64,000 nucleotides of DNA from assembly GCF_023540835.1 (NCBI RefSeq), contig NZ_JALKCU010000001.1, positions 310,001 through 374,000 of the forward strand. Direction: 5' to 3'. Below the pieces are notes generated by a model that was given only the letters and a program-made list of their open reading frames with translations, ran no database searches and was not told where the DNA came from. Position 1 is the stretch's first letter, and the number at the start of each line of letters is the position of its first letter. Position numbers and translations under genes: made by a program. This document shows, one piece after another, positions 45,750-54,476 of the stretch. The DNA comes from Marivivens geojensis (GTDB lineage: Bacteria; Pseudomonadota; Alphaproteobacteria; Rhodobacterales; Rhodobacteraceae).

Positions 45750-46646
45750 ATGCGCATTGTGTTTATGGGGACCCCTGATTTCTCGGTTCCGGTCTTGCAG
45801 GCGCTGGTCGATGCCGGTCACGAAGTTCTCGCAGCTTATTCTCAGCCGCCGCGCCCCGCAGGTCGTGGTAAAAAGGATCGCCCAAGCCCCGTTCAGGCTC
45901 GTGCAGAAGAACTCGGTATCCCTGTTCGTCATCCCGTGAACTTTAACGACGCAGCGGATGTTGCGGCGTTTGAGGCGCTACAGGCAGACGTTGCCGTCGT
46001 GGTTGCCTACGGTTTGATCCTTCCGCAGAGCCTATTGGATGCCCCGAAGCACGGGTGCCTCAATATCCATGCGTCTTTGCTGCCGCGATGGCGTGGCGCG
46101 GCGCCCATTCACCGTGCGATTATGGCAGGTGATGCTGAGACAGGCGTCTGTATTATGCAGATGGAGGCCGGATTGGACACTGGTCCAGTTCTGATGCGTC
46201 AGACCACCGCGATCGGTGTGGAAGAAACGACAGGGCAATTGCATGATTGGCTGTCTGACATGGGGGCAAAACTGATCGTTGAAGCCCTGTCTCGCCTAGA
46301 TACGCTGACCCCTGAGGTCCAGCCACAAGACGGCGTGACCTACGCTTCCAAAATCGACAAGGCAGAAGCGCATGTCGATTGGACTCAGCCTGCGGATGTG
46401 ATCGACCGTCAGATCCGTGGATTGTCGCCATTCCCTGGTGCGTGGTGCGATGTGAATGGGGAACGGGTTAAGCTTCTCGGTTCCAAATTGGCCAAAGGCG
46501 ATGGTAAGGCTGGGCAAGTCCTGCACGGCTTCACCGTTGCATGTGGTGAGGGCGCGGTAGAGATCACGCGCCTTCAACGTGAAGGCAAAAAGCCAGTCAC
46601 CACCGAAGATGCCCTCCGCGGCATGACATTGCCGGAGCACATCTGA
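45750..46646 (+). CDS. fmt: Methionyl-tRNA formyltransferase
   Basis: 298 aa. [19 protein letters not shown], the 10-formyl-THF site [20 protein letters not shown] (catalytic Asn/His) and C-terminal tRNA-binding domain SPFPGAWCD. Formylates initiator Met-tRNA. Def and Fmt are opposite steps in N-formylmethionine handling and are commonly linked. The stop TGA overlaps the ATG of a small membrane gene by one base. Confidence 0.96.
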   Translation: MRIVFMGTPDFSVPVLQALVDAGHEVLAAYSQPPRPAGRGKKDRPSPVQARAEELGIPVRHPVNFNDAADVAAFEALQADVAVVVAYGLILPQSLLDAPKHGCLNIHASLLPRWRGAAPIHRAIMAGDAETGVCIMQMEAGLDTGPVLMRQTTAIGVEETTGQLHDWLSDMGAKLIVEALSRLDTLTPEVQPQDGVTYASKIDKAEAHVDWTQPADVIDRQIRGLSPFPGAWCDVNGERVKLLGSKLAKGDGKAGQVLHGFTVACGEGAVEITRLQREGKKPVTTEDALRGMTLPEHI

Positions 46647-46810
46647 TGTTCCTCCTCATGGGATTGCCGCGCATGGCGCTGAATTTCATGATTTGGTTTC
46701 TTATCTGGATGTTCACGCGACCAGGTGGATGGCTTTTCGCCTGTGTTGCCGTGGTGCTTGCGGTAAAAACCCTCCCCCCCGAACTCTGGGGTATGGTTAA
46801 TCCAGAATAA
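46646..46810 (+). CDS. Small membrane protein, 54 aa
   Basis: Open frame from the ATG that shares its A with the fmt stop (TGATG). The product is almost entirely hydrophobic: [20 protein letters not shown], then a second span (GWLFACVAVVLAV) and a short polar end (LPPELWGMVNPE). The coupling to fmt and the clean two-span topology support a real gene. I recognise no family. It ends directly at the stop of the convergent TRIC gene. Confidence 0.6.
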   Translation: MFLLMGLPRMALNFMIWFLIWMFTRPGGWLFACVAVVLAVKTLPPELWGMVNPE

Positions 46811-47434
46811 TCACTGGCGTGGTGGGCGGCTCTTATAGGCAGGCATCGACCATCCAAGGGCGAGGCTTCCAGCCCGCAGTGCGAACGTTACGCCAGCACA
46901 CAACATCAGCGCGATGGGCTGTGTGATCCCTGCGCCAATCGCAAGCATCGCCGCCGCGGCCCCTATGAATGCCGCAGAGATATACAATTCGCCCTGTTTG
47001 AGGACCAGCGGGACCTCATTGCAAACTACGTCGCGCATCAAACCGCCGAAACAGCCTGTCGTCACACCCATAATCAAAACGATTGGCCATTCCTGAGATT
47101 GGTTCACGGCCACGCCGACCCCGGTCGGAACTGCCACCGCCAGAGCGGCAGCATCTAGCCAAGTCAATGTTTTTAAGCGGCTTTCAAGGAGGTGGGCGGT
47201 AAAGAATGTGCCCATTGCAGCGACCGCCGCAATAACCAAAACGATTGGTTTGTCGATCCAAAACAAAGGGTTTCGATCCAACAAAAGGTCACGAACCGTG
47301 CCGCCACCGACCGCAGTCAAAGCGGCGATAAAGAAGAACCCAACTGGATCGAGTTGCGCACGACTGGCCACCAATGCGCCTGTCAGCGCAAAGATAAACA
47401 CAGACGAGTATTCGAGAATTTCAAGTAACGACAT
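46811..47434 (-). CDS. Trimeric intracellular cation channel (TRIC/YadS) family protein
   Basis: 207 aa with seven hydrophobic segments and two inverted repeats, each carrying a Gly-Gly-x-x-RD motif (AVGGGTVRDLLL and CFGGLMRDVV). These are features of the bacterial TRIC (UPF0126) channels, which conduct monovalent cations. The start at 47434 (MSLLEILEY) has GGAGG upstream; a longer frame is unlikely. It is the last chromosomal gene before the integrated elements. Confidence 0.88.
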   Translation of the reverse strand: MSLLEILEYSSVFIFALTGALVASRAQLDPVGFFFIAALTAVGGGTVRDLLLDRNPLFWIDKPIVLVIAAVAAMGTFFTAHLLESRLKTLTWLDAAALAVAVPTGVGVAVNQSQEWPIVLIMGVTTGCFGGLMRDVVCNEVPLVLKQGELYISAAFIGAAAAMLAIGAGITQPIALMLCAGVTFALRAGSLALGWSMPAYKSRPPRQ

Positions 47435-47511
47435 CGCTCCTCCTCGGTCTGTCGTAGCACAGATTTGCTGCGATGTGACCAAAGAGTAAGTCCAAATAAC
47501 GATGCCAGATA

Positions 47512-47526
47512 ATGGCGGAGACGAAG
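47512..47526. repeat. Left attachment core (attL-like)
   Basis: ATGGCGGAGACGAAG, identical to 61937-61951. On the minus strand it reads CTTCGTCTCCGCCAT, which resembles a tRNA-type 3' end with encoded CCA. It lies 151 bp upstream of the island 1 integrase. Confidence 0.7.
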
Positions 47527-47656
47527 TCCGTCAAACAATTAATTTTTAGATGTTTGTTTTGTAACGAATTAATACATATTACCCTGTTTTACAGTGCTTT
47601 AACCAAGAAAAGTTGTTTCACCGCGTTTCAATTTGCGGCACTGTGGTTCATGATGT

Positions 47657-47675
47657 TGTGGACTTGGATGTGGAC
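47657..47675 (+). repeat. TGTGGAC doublet, 12-bp period
   Basis: TGTGGAC at 47657 and 47669, immediately before the integrase start codon. A matching doublet with the same period is at the other end of the island (61863 and 61875). Candidate arm-type integrase sites. Confidence 0.5.
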
Positions 47676-47677
47676 CT

Positions 47678-48892
47678 ATGGCTATTTTGACCGAAACCAA
47701 AGCTCGAAGCATGAAACCCGGAGATAAGCCTCTGCCGGACGGCAAGGTAACAGGCTTGCGGCTTCACCCGCATAGTAGAGAAAAGGGTCGTGGTCAGTGG
47801 AAACTACGGTTTATTTCGCCTTCCACTAAACAGCGGCGGGATATGGGCTTGGGCGCCTACCCAGATGTTAGCATTGCCGATGCGCGCGCTAAAGCAGAGG
47901 AGGCACGACGACTATTGGCATCGGGTGTTGATCCCATCGTAGAGCGTTCAAGAGCGGAAGTGGCGGCGCAAGTTTTGGAAGATCGGGCGATGACATTCGA
48001 GACTGCTGCTCGACGGCGGTTCGAGGAGCTAAGCCCCGGGTTTAAAAATTCAAAGCACAAGCAGCAGTGGATTAATACATTGCAAACTTATGTTTTCCCG
48101 GAGATTGGCGCTCTCCCTCTGTCAGATTTGAAAGCTTCACATTTTTCTAATGTTCTACGCCCTATCTGGCTGCTCAAGATTGAGACCGCTCAAAGAGTCA
48201 GGCAACGGTGTAGCGAAGTTATGGACTGGGCGTATTCGCAAGACCTCGTTCAGGGGAACCCTGTCAGCGTTGTGGACAAGCTACTGCCGCGTCAACCTTC
48301 TAAGGGTCAGAGGGTTCAGCATCACCCGGCGTTGCCATGGCGTAAGCTTCCTGAATTCTATGCTGCGCAGTTATCCAAACCTACTAAGTCTACCTACTCG
48401 TTACTGGCCTTCCTTATCCTGACCGCTGCTCGATCTGGTGAGGGGCGTGGAGCCACATGGTCTGAAATAGATTTTGAACAGAAAATCTGGACTGTACCTG
48501 CGGAACGTACCAAAACCCGGCGGTTGCATCGTGTCCCTTTGTCAGAAGCTGCGCTGATCGTGTTAGGCGGTCAGCAGACTAGGTCCAACGGAAACGTACT
48601 GGTGTTTCCTGCGCCTCGAGGGGGTATGCTTTCAGATATGGCCGTTAGTGCGTTGCTGCGCAGGCATCGGGTTCCTAGCGATGTTGCTGGAAGAACAGCG
48701 ACTGCCCATGGCTTCAGGTCTACATTCCGCGACTGGGCGTCAGAGTCTGGATATGCCCGTGATCTTGCTGAGAGGGCATTGGCACATGCGGTCAAGAATC
48801 AGTCAGAAGCTGCTTACCACCGGACTGACAACCTCGATCAAAGGCGTGATATGATGGAAGCTTGGGGAAGATTTGCGCGATCGGGCATCTAA
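47678..48892 (+). CDS. int: Tyrosine recombinase (P4-type integrase)
   Basis: 404 aa. The N-terminal DUF4102 domain (AILTETKARSMKPGDKPLPDG, LGAYPDVSIADARAKAEE), a SAM-like core-binding domain (about 105-200), and a catalytic domain with Arg in LTAARSGE (about 250), HGFRSTFRDW (about 343) and nucleophile in AYHRTD (about 379). It should integrate and excise island 1 at the flanking 15-bp repeats. The ribosome site is poor because the TGTGGAC doublet occupies the leader; the ATG at 47678 fits the family start. Confidence 0.93.
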   Translation: MAILTETKARSMKPGDKPLPDGKVTGLRLHPHSREKGRGQWKLRFISPSTKQRRDMGLGAYPDVSIADARAKAEEARRLLASGVDPIVERSRAEVAAQVLEDRAMTFETAARRRFEELSPGFKNSKHKQQWINTLQTYVFPEIGALPLSDLKASHFSNVLRPIWLLKIETAQRVRQRCSEVMDWAYSQDLVQGNPVSVVDKLLPRQPSKGQRVQHHPALPWRKLPEFYAAQLSKPTKSTYSLLAFLILTAARSGEGRGATWSEIDFEQKIWTVPAERTKTRRLHRVPLSEAALIVLGGQQTRSNGNVLVFPAPRGGMLSDMAVSALLRRHRVPSDVAGRTATAHGFRSTFRDWASESGYARDLAERALAHAVKNQSEAAYHRTDNLDQRRDMMEAWGRFARSGI

Positions 48893-48914
48893 GCCAATTT
48901 TTTTTGGGCTTTTT
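48891..48914 (+). terminator. Possible terminator after the integrase
   Basis: AAGCC/GGCTT stem enclosing a T-rich loop, followed by TTT, overlapping the integrase stop. The stem is only 5 bp. The remaining 270 bases to the AlpA-like gene contain no other convincing feature apart from a TTGACG sequence near 49069 that could be a -35 element. Confidence 0.45.
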
Positions 48915-49190
48915 GGCGCGTTGGCCTCTTCAGCTATAGGGCGAACATCGGTCCGCCGATGTCTTTGGTTTTCCATCAGTTTCATGTGGTAACTTGTTAC
49001 ACTGTGTTCGTCTATGATGGACCTCAACCTATTGGTTATGTCTAATAAAACTGAGATATTTCAGAGGGTTGACGCATCCGGTACTTCGTCGAATATACGG
49101 TTAGATAAAACCTGAATTCGCAAAAAAAGGCTCAATCCGTTGGGGTTGGGAGCGGGGAGGGTTTGTCTTAGTCAAACTATGGAGACAGCC

Positions 49191-49394
49191 ATGACACATA
49201 CGGTTCACTTGGACATTGAACAGTTGCCAGATGGCACGTTGTTGACTGTCAGGGAGGTGACAGCGGTGCTGCGGCGGAGCAGATCCACCTTATGGCGCGA
49301 CATCAAAAATGGCCGCTTAGCACAGCCGATCCGTATAAATGGCTATTCCGTTCGGTGGCGTGTGGGCGACATTCGCAAGTTCCTCGGCACCTAG
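49191..49394 (+). CDS. AlpA-like / MerR-type HTH regulator
   Basis: 67 aa. The N-terminal DIEQLPDGTLLTVREVTAVL and SRSTLWRDIKNGRLAQPIRI segments form the winged-helix HTH of AlpA or excisionase-like proteins, ending WRVGDIRKFLGT. Two in-frame ATGs (49179 and 49191) are available; the second is 6 bases after GGAGACAG. Such genes sit next to integrases and control excision or replication genes. A similar protein is encoded after the second integrase in this window. Confidence 0.82.
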   Translation: MTHTVHLDIEQLPDGTLLTVREVTAVLRRSRSTLWRDIKNGRLAQPIRINGYSVRWRVGDIRKFLGT

Positions 49395-49488
49395 CAATAA
49401 CCGCGCGCTCGTAGACACGCGGTAGAACAGATCATCCGCTGTTCTTTTAGCATGCTCATAGCGCGCCTCCAAACGACGGGAGGCAAAG

Positions 49489-52014
49489 ATGGCCTTTATA
49501 ACCCTGCTTAAATCGACCAAGCCGAAAACGCTTGGTAAACGCTTCGAGCTGAACGCCGAAGGCAAAATCACGAAGAACGCAATTGCCAACGTGTGGGAAG
49601 GTGAGACAAAGGCGCTCGACTTTGCGACTGTCGAAGAGTTTGCCGAGCGTCTGATGCGCGTTTGCGAAGCTAGCGAAATTGCCCTCATGTCTGGTCGCTT
49701 TTTAGGTGCAGAACTCAAGGAGGTTGTGAACCTCGTAACGGAGCGCAAACTGTCAGAGCTGCTTGGCTGTGAATTGCAGAACGTTCCGGGTGGGGTGCAG
49801 ATTGTCAGAGAGAAGAAATTCACAGCCCGCCTGAAGCGGGGGATCGAGCAAGACACGTGGGTCCTGATCGATGCCGACAACCCGGAGGGCATTCCGCCGA
49901 AATGGGCGGCGATGGGCATGCAACAGCGTCTCGAAATGCTTGAGCCAGTTGTTCCCGGGATCAGCGCCTGCACGCGGGTCGAATACCGCTCATCGAGCGC
50001 TCGTGTAGTGAAAGTTGGTGATCAACCGGGCGGCGCAACGCACGCTTGGATCCAGATTTCGGATGCGGCAAAGCTGGAAATCATGCGCGAGCATGTGAAG
50101 GTGCAGATGGTTCTGCAGGGCCTTTCCTTTGCGTCCCCGCGCCACAGCTGGGACAACGGGGCGGTGATTGGCGCAGAGGAGCGTACTGTTATTGATATTG
50201 CGGTTTGGGTGCTGGGCCGGTTGGCTTTTTGCTCCAAGCCTGAAGTGGTGGCTGAGGGCTACTGTGTCGAGGATGCTGGTGTGCAGATCATCAACCCGGA
50301 CGGTGGCTTACTGGATGTGTCCGATATCGAATTGCCTAGCAAAAGTGATCTGGAGCTGTATCGGAAAAAGACGGGAAAGAACGTTTCCTATTCCACGAGT
50401 GCCGGGTTGGCGGTCAACGATATCGGCACGTTGACACTGGAAACACCTATTGAGGTCAAAGGTAAAATCAAGACATTCGGGGAATGGGTGGCTGACATGG
50501 AACCGGGCGGCAAACTACGTTGCGAGACGCCGTTTCGGGCCAGTTCTTCGGAGGCTGCTTTTATTCGCCTTAAGGATGACGGGGTTCCGTTTCTTCACGA
50601 CACTGGGACCAGTACGACCTATTTTCTTTCGGTCGGAGACGAGGTTCGCTTGAGGACGGAAGACCCTGCTGATCTTGCTAGAAGGATCAACGCTGTTGTT
50701 AGCAATCTGCCGTTTGCTAAGACTTCACCAACTAGAATTTCAAGCGCCGCTCAGTCAAAACTGTCGGTGGCGGACCTTCTGGATGACGACAAGCGTATCA
50801 TGAAAACAAAGAGTGGACCGCAGGCGAACCTGGCCAACGCTATGGAGGTCATTCGTTACAGCTTGGAATGGGATGCGGTTCTCGCCTACAACGAGCTCTC
50901 CGAGGAGATTGTGCTTTTGAAGCCAATCCCGGGCACCCGGACCCCAAAGTCGACCTTCAAGTCAAGGGCGTTGGTCGATGACGATTTTGCACATGCTGTT
51001 GCATGGTTCAATCGCCATGGGTTTCCCTATATTGGAAAGCAGATCGTTATCGACGCGATGGAGGCTGTGGCGAAGGAAACGGTCATCTCCCCGGTGCGCC
51101 ATTATTTGGAGAACGTCGAGAAGAGTATAGGCTGGGACCCGACCACCCATGAGTCGAGATTGCAGGCACTGTTTCACGACTATTTCGGTGCGGAAGAGAA
51201 AAGCGGTGTGCCCGGTGCTGATCCGAAATACCTTGCCGCGATTGGCGTGAAGTTTATGGTTTCCGCTGTCGCTCGCGCGCTTCGACCGGGGTGCAAGGTA
51301 GACACAATGCTTGTACTAGAGGGGCCGCAAGGGGCAGGAAAGTCGTCAGCGGCACGGGTATTGGCAGGGCCTGATTATTTCAGCGATAATCTTCCTGAGA
51401 TGGGCACTAAGGATGCTAGCGAACATGTCCGCGGGATGTGGATTATCGAGGTCGGCGAACTCTCTGCGCTACAGAAATCGTTGGTGGAATCCATCAAGGC
51501 GTTTGTATCCCGTCAGGATGAGAAGTTCCGGCCCGCATATGCTCGCAAGAAGGTAACCTACCCCCGCCGCTGCGTCTTCATTGGGACCACTAATCAGGAT
51601 GCATATCTGCGTGACGAGACGGGGAACCGCCGGTTCTGGCCAGTGAAGGTTGGGACTATAGAACTGACGGCGTTGAAGCGTGACCGTGACCTACTTTGGG
51701 CTGAGGCAGTGTATTGGTACCGGCAGGGTAAGGAGTGGCACCTCTCACCGGAAGAGGAGACGCTGGCCAGTGAGGCGCAAGCCGACCGGGTGTCTACCGA
51801 TGTGTGGCAAGACGAGCTGTCCAAGTCTCTTGAGAAAAAGACGGAGACTTGCATCGCCGAGGCGGCCAGCCTGCTGGGTCTAACACGCGACAAGATCAGC
51901 CGGGCGGACCAGAACCGCATTACGGCTTGCTTGAAGGGCCTTGGCTACGAGCGCGACGGGAAATTCACGTCTGGTGAGTATCGCCATTCGGCCCGGTATG
52001 TCCGCAAAACGTAG
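49489..52014 (+). CDS. VapE-type primase-helicase (virulence-associated E family)
   Basis: 841 aa. The N-terminal half (1 to about 420) resembles phage-type primase regions with a DADNPEGIPPKW segment. The C-terminal VapE domain (about 560-800) has Walker A EGPQGAGKSSAARVL (about 610-624), IIEVGELSALQKSLVE and the GTTNQDAYLRDETGNRRFW arginine-finger block. These are the replication proteins of plasmids, phages and satellites. It starts after GGGAGG. It is directly followed by the TGCGCA repeat region, a possible replication site for this protein. Confidence 0.85.
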   Translation: MAFITLLKSTKPKTLGKRFELNAEGKITKNAIANVWEGETKALDFATVEEFAERLMRVCEASEIALMSGRFLGAELKEVVNLVTERKLSELLGCELQNVPGGVQIVREKKFTARLKRGIEQDTWVLIDADNPEGIPPKWAAMGMQQRLEMLEPVVPGISACTRVEYRSSSARVVKVGDQPGGATHAWIQISDAAKLEIMREHVKVQMVLQGLSFASPRHSWDNGAVIGAEERTVIDIAVWVLGRLAFCSKPEVVAEGYCVEDAGVQIINPDGGLLDVSDIELPSKSDLELYRKKTGKNVSYSTSAGLAVNDIGTLTLETPIEVKGKIKTFGEWVADMEPGGKLRCETPFRASSSEAAFIRLKDDGVPFLHDTGTSTTYFLSVGDEVRLRTEDPADLARRINAVVSNLPFAKTSPTRISSAAQSKLSVADLLDDDKRIMKTKSGPQANLANAMEVIRYSLEWDAVLAYNELSEEIVLLKPIPGTRTPKSTFKSRALVDDDFAHAVAWFNRHGFPYIGKQIVIDAMEAVAKETVISPVRHYLENVEKSIGWDPTTHESRLQALFHDYFGAEEKSGVPGADPKYLAAIGVKFMVSAVARALRPGCKVDTMLVLEGPQGAGKSSAARVLAGPDYFSDNLPEMGTKDASEHVRGMWIIEVGELSALQKSLVESIKAFVSRQDEKFRPAYARKKVTYPRRCVFIGTTNQDAYLRDETGNRRFWPVKVGTIELTALKRDRDLLWAEAVYWYRQGKEWHLSPEEETLASEAQADRVSTDVWQDELSKSLEKKTETCIAEAASLLGLTRDKISRADQNRITACLKGLGYERDGKFTSGEYRHSARYVRKT

Positions 52015-52461
52015 GGCCGAGAGTGCTCGGCCAGTGCGCACGACAACTGCGCACAATGCCTGTTTTTGAAGACATCAAAGATTGCGCACATGCGCATGAC
52101 TTTCTTACACAACTCCGTAGGCATACTTAATCTACTGATATATTGAACGTATTCCGACTGATGTCTCTGACAACTGAGGCTGTGCGCAAAAGTCGTGCGC
52201 AGAAAAATTAGTTGCCGAAAGTCGTGCGCATGTGCGCAAAGTGGCTATTGCACCTCGTACCGGTCCATGAGGTCCTGCGAATTTCTCCTAAGCCGGCGCC
52301 TCTACGGTCAGAGAAATCGGAACGCCTGAGCTCACAGTAGCATCTTGATAATACCCAAAATCTGCTTCGCTTCCGTTCCACCCGCCCAATTAAATCGGTG
52401 ACACCAATTCACATGGAGTAAAATTTGTTATATTATAACACGACCCTTGAGGAGATCGACG
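52015..52461. other. 447-bp intergenic region with TGCGCA cluster
   Basis: No gene is evident. The left part (52035-52238) carries eight TGCGCA palindromes described separately. The right part is AT-rich just before the next gene (GTTATATTATAAC at 52428-52440, a palindrome) and may hold its promoter. Confidence 0.6.
52035..52238. repeat. Eight TGCGCA palindromes in two modules
   Basis: Sites start at 52035, 52048, 52083, 52091, 52183, 52196, 52225 and 52233. The successive spacings are 13, 35, 8, 92, 13, 29 and 8, so a 13-then-8 pair pattern occurs twice. The four sites in the right-hand module, and several others, are flanked by GTGCGCAN or TGCGCACN contexts. The cluster sits right after the VapE-type primase-helicase gene; iteron or regulator-binding sites are the likely interpretation. 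Confidence 0.75.
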
Positions 52462-53037
52462 ATGCCGAAAACACCATGCCACGACGCATTTAATGCCGCC
52501 AAGATACAACGTACAAAATATCCACTACGGTCGGGTGCGTACAAACTACGTGAAGCAAGAACAGCGCTACGTCGCATGCAAAGCACGATGACAGGCATAC
52601 GGATCCGTCTCAAAAATCCAGACGATAAATATCCGTGCCCGTTGCTGGGTTGTTGTACGCTCGACGATATGGACGATTGGTTAAAGAACCTGCCAACCCA
52701 GCTGGCCACTAAACTGGGCTACGACATAATGCCAGCGATCGAGGCACTTACCGGCGACGGTATCGCCAAAATCGACGTGGACGGCGAGTTGTATAACGCC
52801 AAAATCGATACACGACGTTTGCTGAACGACTGTGAGACACAGCACACCCAACTGCAAGCTAACGTCGTCGCGGAACATCAGGCAATCAAGTCGGGATACT
52901 CAGATGTCTATGCCTTGCTGGTTGACGCTGATGGGATCGTCCGTCGTGCTTTGCAGTTAATCGACTGGTGTGAGGCACGAGCGCGCTTAGCCGAAAGCAC
53001 CGATTTTGTGGGCATGTGGGACTGGCCTGCCGTTTAA
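52462..53037 (+). CDS. Hypothetical island protein, 191 aa
   Basis: The ATG at 52462 follows GAGGAG. The protein is basic at the N-terminus (AAKIQRTKYPLRSGAYKLREARTALRRMQ) and has a middle part with PCPLLGCCTLDDMDDWL and repeated helices. No membrane or signal segment. I do not recognise a family. It is a single gene downstream of the TGCGCA cluster, with AT-rich palindromic sequence before it, and its base usage differs from chromosomal genes. Confidence 0.7.
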   Translation: MPKTPCHDAFNAAKIQRTKYPLRSGAYKLREARTALRRMQSTMTGIRIRLKNPDDKYPCPLLGCCTLDDMDDWLKNLPTQLATKLGYDIMPAIEALTGDGIAKIDVDGELYNAKIDTRRLLNDCETQHTQLQANVVAEHQAIKSGYSDVYALLVDADGIVRRALQLIDWCEARARLAESTDFVGMWDWPAV

Positions 53038-53311
53038 CGACGATACAGTAAGCTAGTCGTAACCTGTGGCCGTCGAGTGGCTCGGTGCGCACGGCCGCGT
53101 TATGCGCCTAAACTGCACGAAAGCAACCAGACTAGTTTGCCATCCATGCCGGGGCTCTGGCAGTGTCGAAAAACAGCTGGTGCCCTCGGATCTTAAAGTA
53201 ACCGTTATCAGCTGCAGCAGGAAACGCGAACACGAGACAGTAAACAAAGTACATAATTCTATGAAACACGGGCTATTCTCGAGCTGAAAGTTTCACCAAC
53301 AAGAACACAGG

Positions 53312-53620
53312 ATGATCGCCGTGCATAGCATGGAAAAAAATGTCATAGCTTTTGGCTGTATTCGGGTGCCGCGATGCCAAGCCCGCTCGAAGCGGTCTGG
53401 TGAGCAATGCCGTAAAACTGCGATGAAAGGTAAGAAGGTGTGCAGATCGCACGGAGGAGCGTCCACAGGGCCGAAAACAACCGCTGGCAGGGCAAAGTGC
53501 GCAGAGGTGAAGACGAACCACGGACGCGAGACTAGAGCAATACGAGCCAGTCGCGGCGAGAAGCTCCAGGAGCTTCGTGAACTTGAGGCGTTGATGAAGT
53601 GCGCGGGCCTGATCCTGTGA
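53312..53620 (+). CDS. Small HGG-STGPKT-type protein
   Basis: 102 aa (an in-frame ATG at 53330 is an alternative). It contains a Cys pattern (RCQARSKRSGEQCRKTAM...CRSHGG) followed by HGGASTGPKTTAGRAK, a module I associate with small proteins of phage and island DNA, and a C-terminal ELRELEALMKCAGLIL. The Cys/His pattern could be a zinc site. The function is unknown. A decayed second copy of its C-terminus lies at 61575-61664, so this gene is part of a duplicated segment. Confidence 0.65.
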   Translation: MIAVHSMEKNVIAFGCIRVPRCQARSKRSGEQCRKTAMKGKKVCRSHGGASTGPKTTAGRAKCAEVKTNHGRETRAIRASRGEKLQELRELEALMKCAGLIL

Positions 53621-53770
53621 CGCCAGTTATGGAATGCAGTGTAAGGCGGAATGCGGTCATTCGCGGCGCTTGGCGCCAATGACCGGATTGCAGGACAAGG
53701 CGGACCCCACCACCAATGCCACAGCCAATTCAGCTGCACCTTGCCAGAACCAAGTTTGGCAACTCAATCG

Positions 53771-54370
53771 TCAGCTTCCGAGCCCGAGCACGGGATAGAG
53801 CGACGCCACTAGTAAAGCTGCCATTGTGATGTTGAAGACCTTGAGCCGGGTTGCGTTTGACAGCCATTGCCGGACCACGGTCCCGAGCCATGCCCAGACA
53901 GAGATCGCCGGAAAGCAGACGACCGCGAACGCACCAGCTACGATGGCGACCGACAGAAGGGTGCGGTCTGGCGCGTAGAGTGTGATGGCGGACAGGCACA
54001 TGGCCCAAGCCTTGGGGTTCACCCACTGGAAAGCGGCCGCTTGCAGAAAGGTCATCGGACGACTGTCCGCGTCCCGCTCTGCCATCGGAGCAGCCGTCGC
54101 GATTTTCAATGCGAGCCAGAGCAGGTAGCAGACGGAGGCGACCTTCAGCACCAGGTTCAGCGCAGGCAATGCGTCGAATAACGCCATCAGCCCCGCTCCA
54201 ACCAGCAGAGCCATCACGGACAAACCCCCAACGATGCCGAGCATGTGCGGCAAGGTCCGGCGGAAGCCGAAGTTCGCGCCAGAGGCCATCAGCATCAGGT
54301 TGTTCGGCCCCGGCGTAACGGTCGTGACGAATGCGAAGCCCAGAAGGGCGGTCAGGATAGCGAAACTCAT
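53771..54370 (-). CDS. LysE/RhtB family amino acid exporter
   Basis: 199 aa with six hydrophobic segments and the family N-terminus FVTTVTPGPNNLMLMASGANFG. Substrates in this family are amino acids or homoserine lactones; specificity cannot be read. It is divergent from an Lrp-type regulator with 106 bp between, containing a dyad. The pair is a typical regulated export cassette and forms cargo of the island. Confidence 0.88.
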   Translation of the reverse strand: MSFAILTALLGFAFVTTVTPGPNNLMLMASGANFGFRRTLPHMLGIVGGLSVMALLVGAGLMALFDALPALNLVLKVASVCYLLWLALKIATAAPMAERDADSRPMTFLQAAAFQWVNPKAWAMCLSAITLYAPDRTLLSVAIVAGAFAVVCFPAISVWAWLGTVVRQWLSNATRLKVFNITMAALLVASLYPVLGLGS

Positions 54371-54385
54371 GGGGTGTTCCTCTAG

Positions 54386-54406
54386 TATTGTCTGTGCGCA
54401 ACAATA
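54386..54406. promoter_or_regulatory. Dyad in the lysE/lrp intergenic region
   Basis: TATTGT-(9 bases)-ACAATA, perfect 6-bp arms, just upstream of lysE and about 70 bases from the regulator start. It is a plausible Lrp/AsnC operator; the central bases are GC-rich. Confidence 0.5.
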
Positions 54407-54476
54407 GTGAGAAGAGGTCGCAATATATCGTCTAATATACTATACTGAGAGATATCTGCACAATTATGGACGGCAA

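Noticed and set aside
47512-47727. Longer start for the first integrase using an upstream frame
   Set aside because: That frame differs from the integrase frame and encodes no family sequence; the ATG at 47678 fits the DUF4102 start.
53066-53287. 73-codon frame between the 191-aa and HGG genes
   Set aside because: No convincing ribosome site, no recognisable domain, and composition unlike a folded protein.
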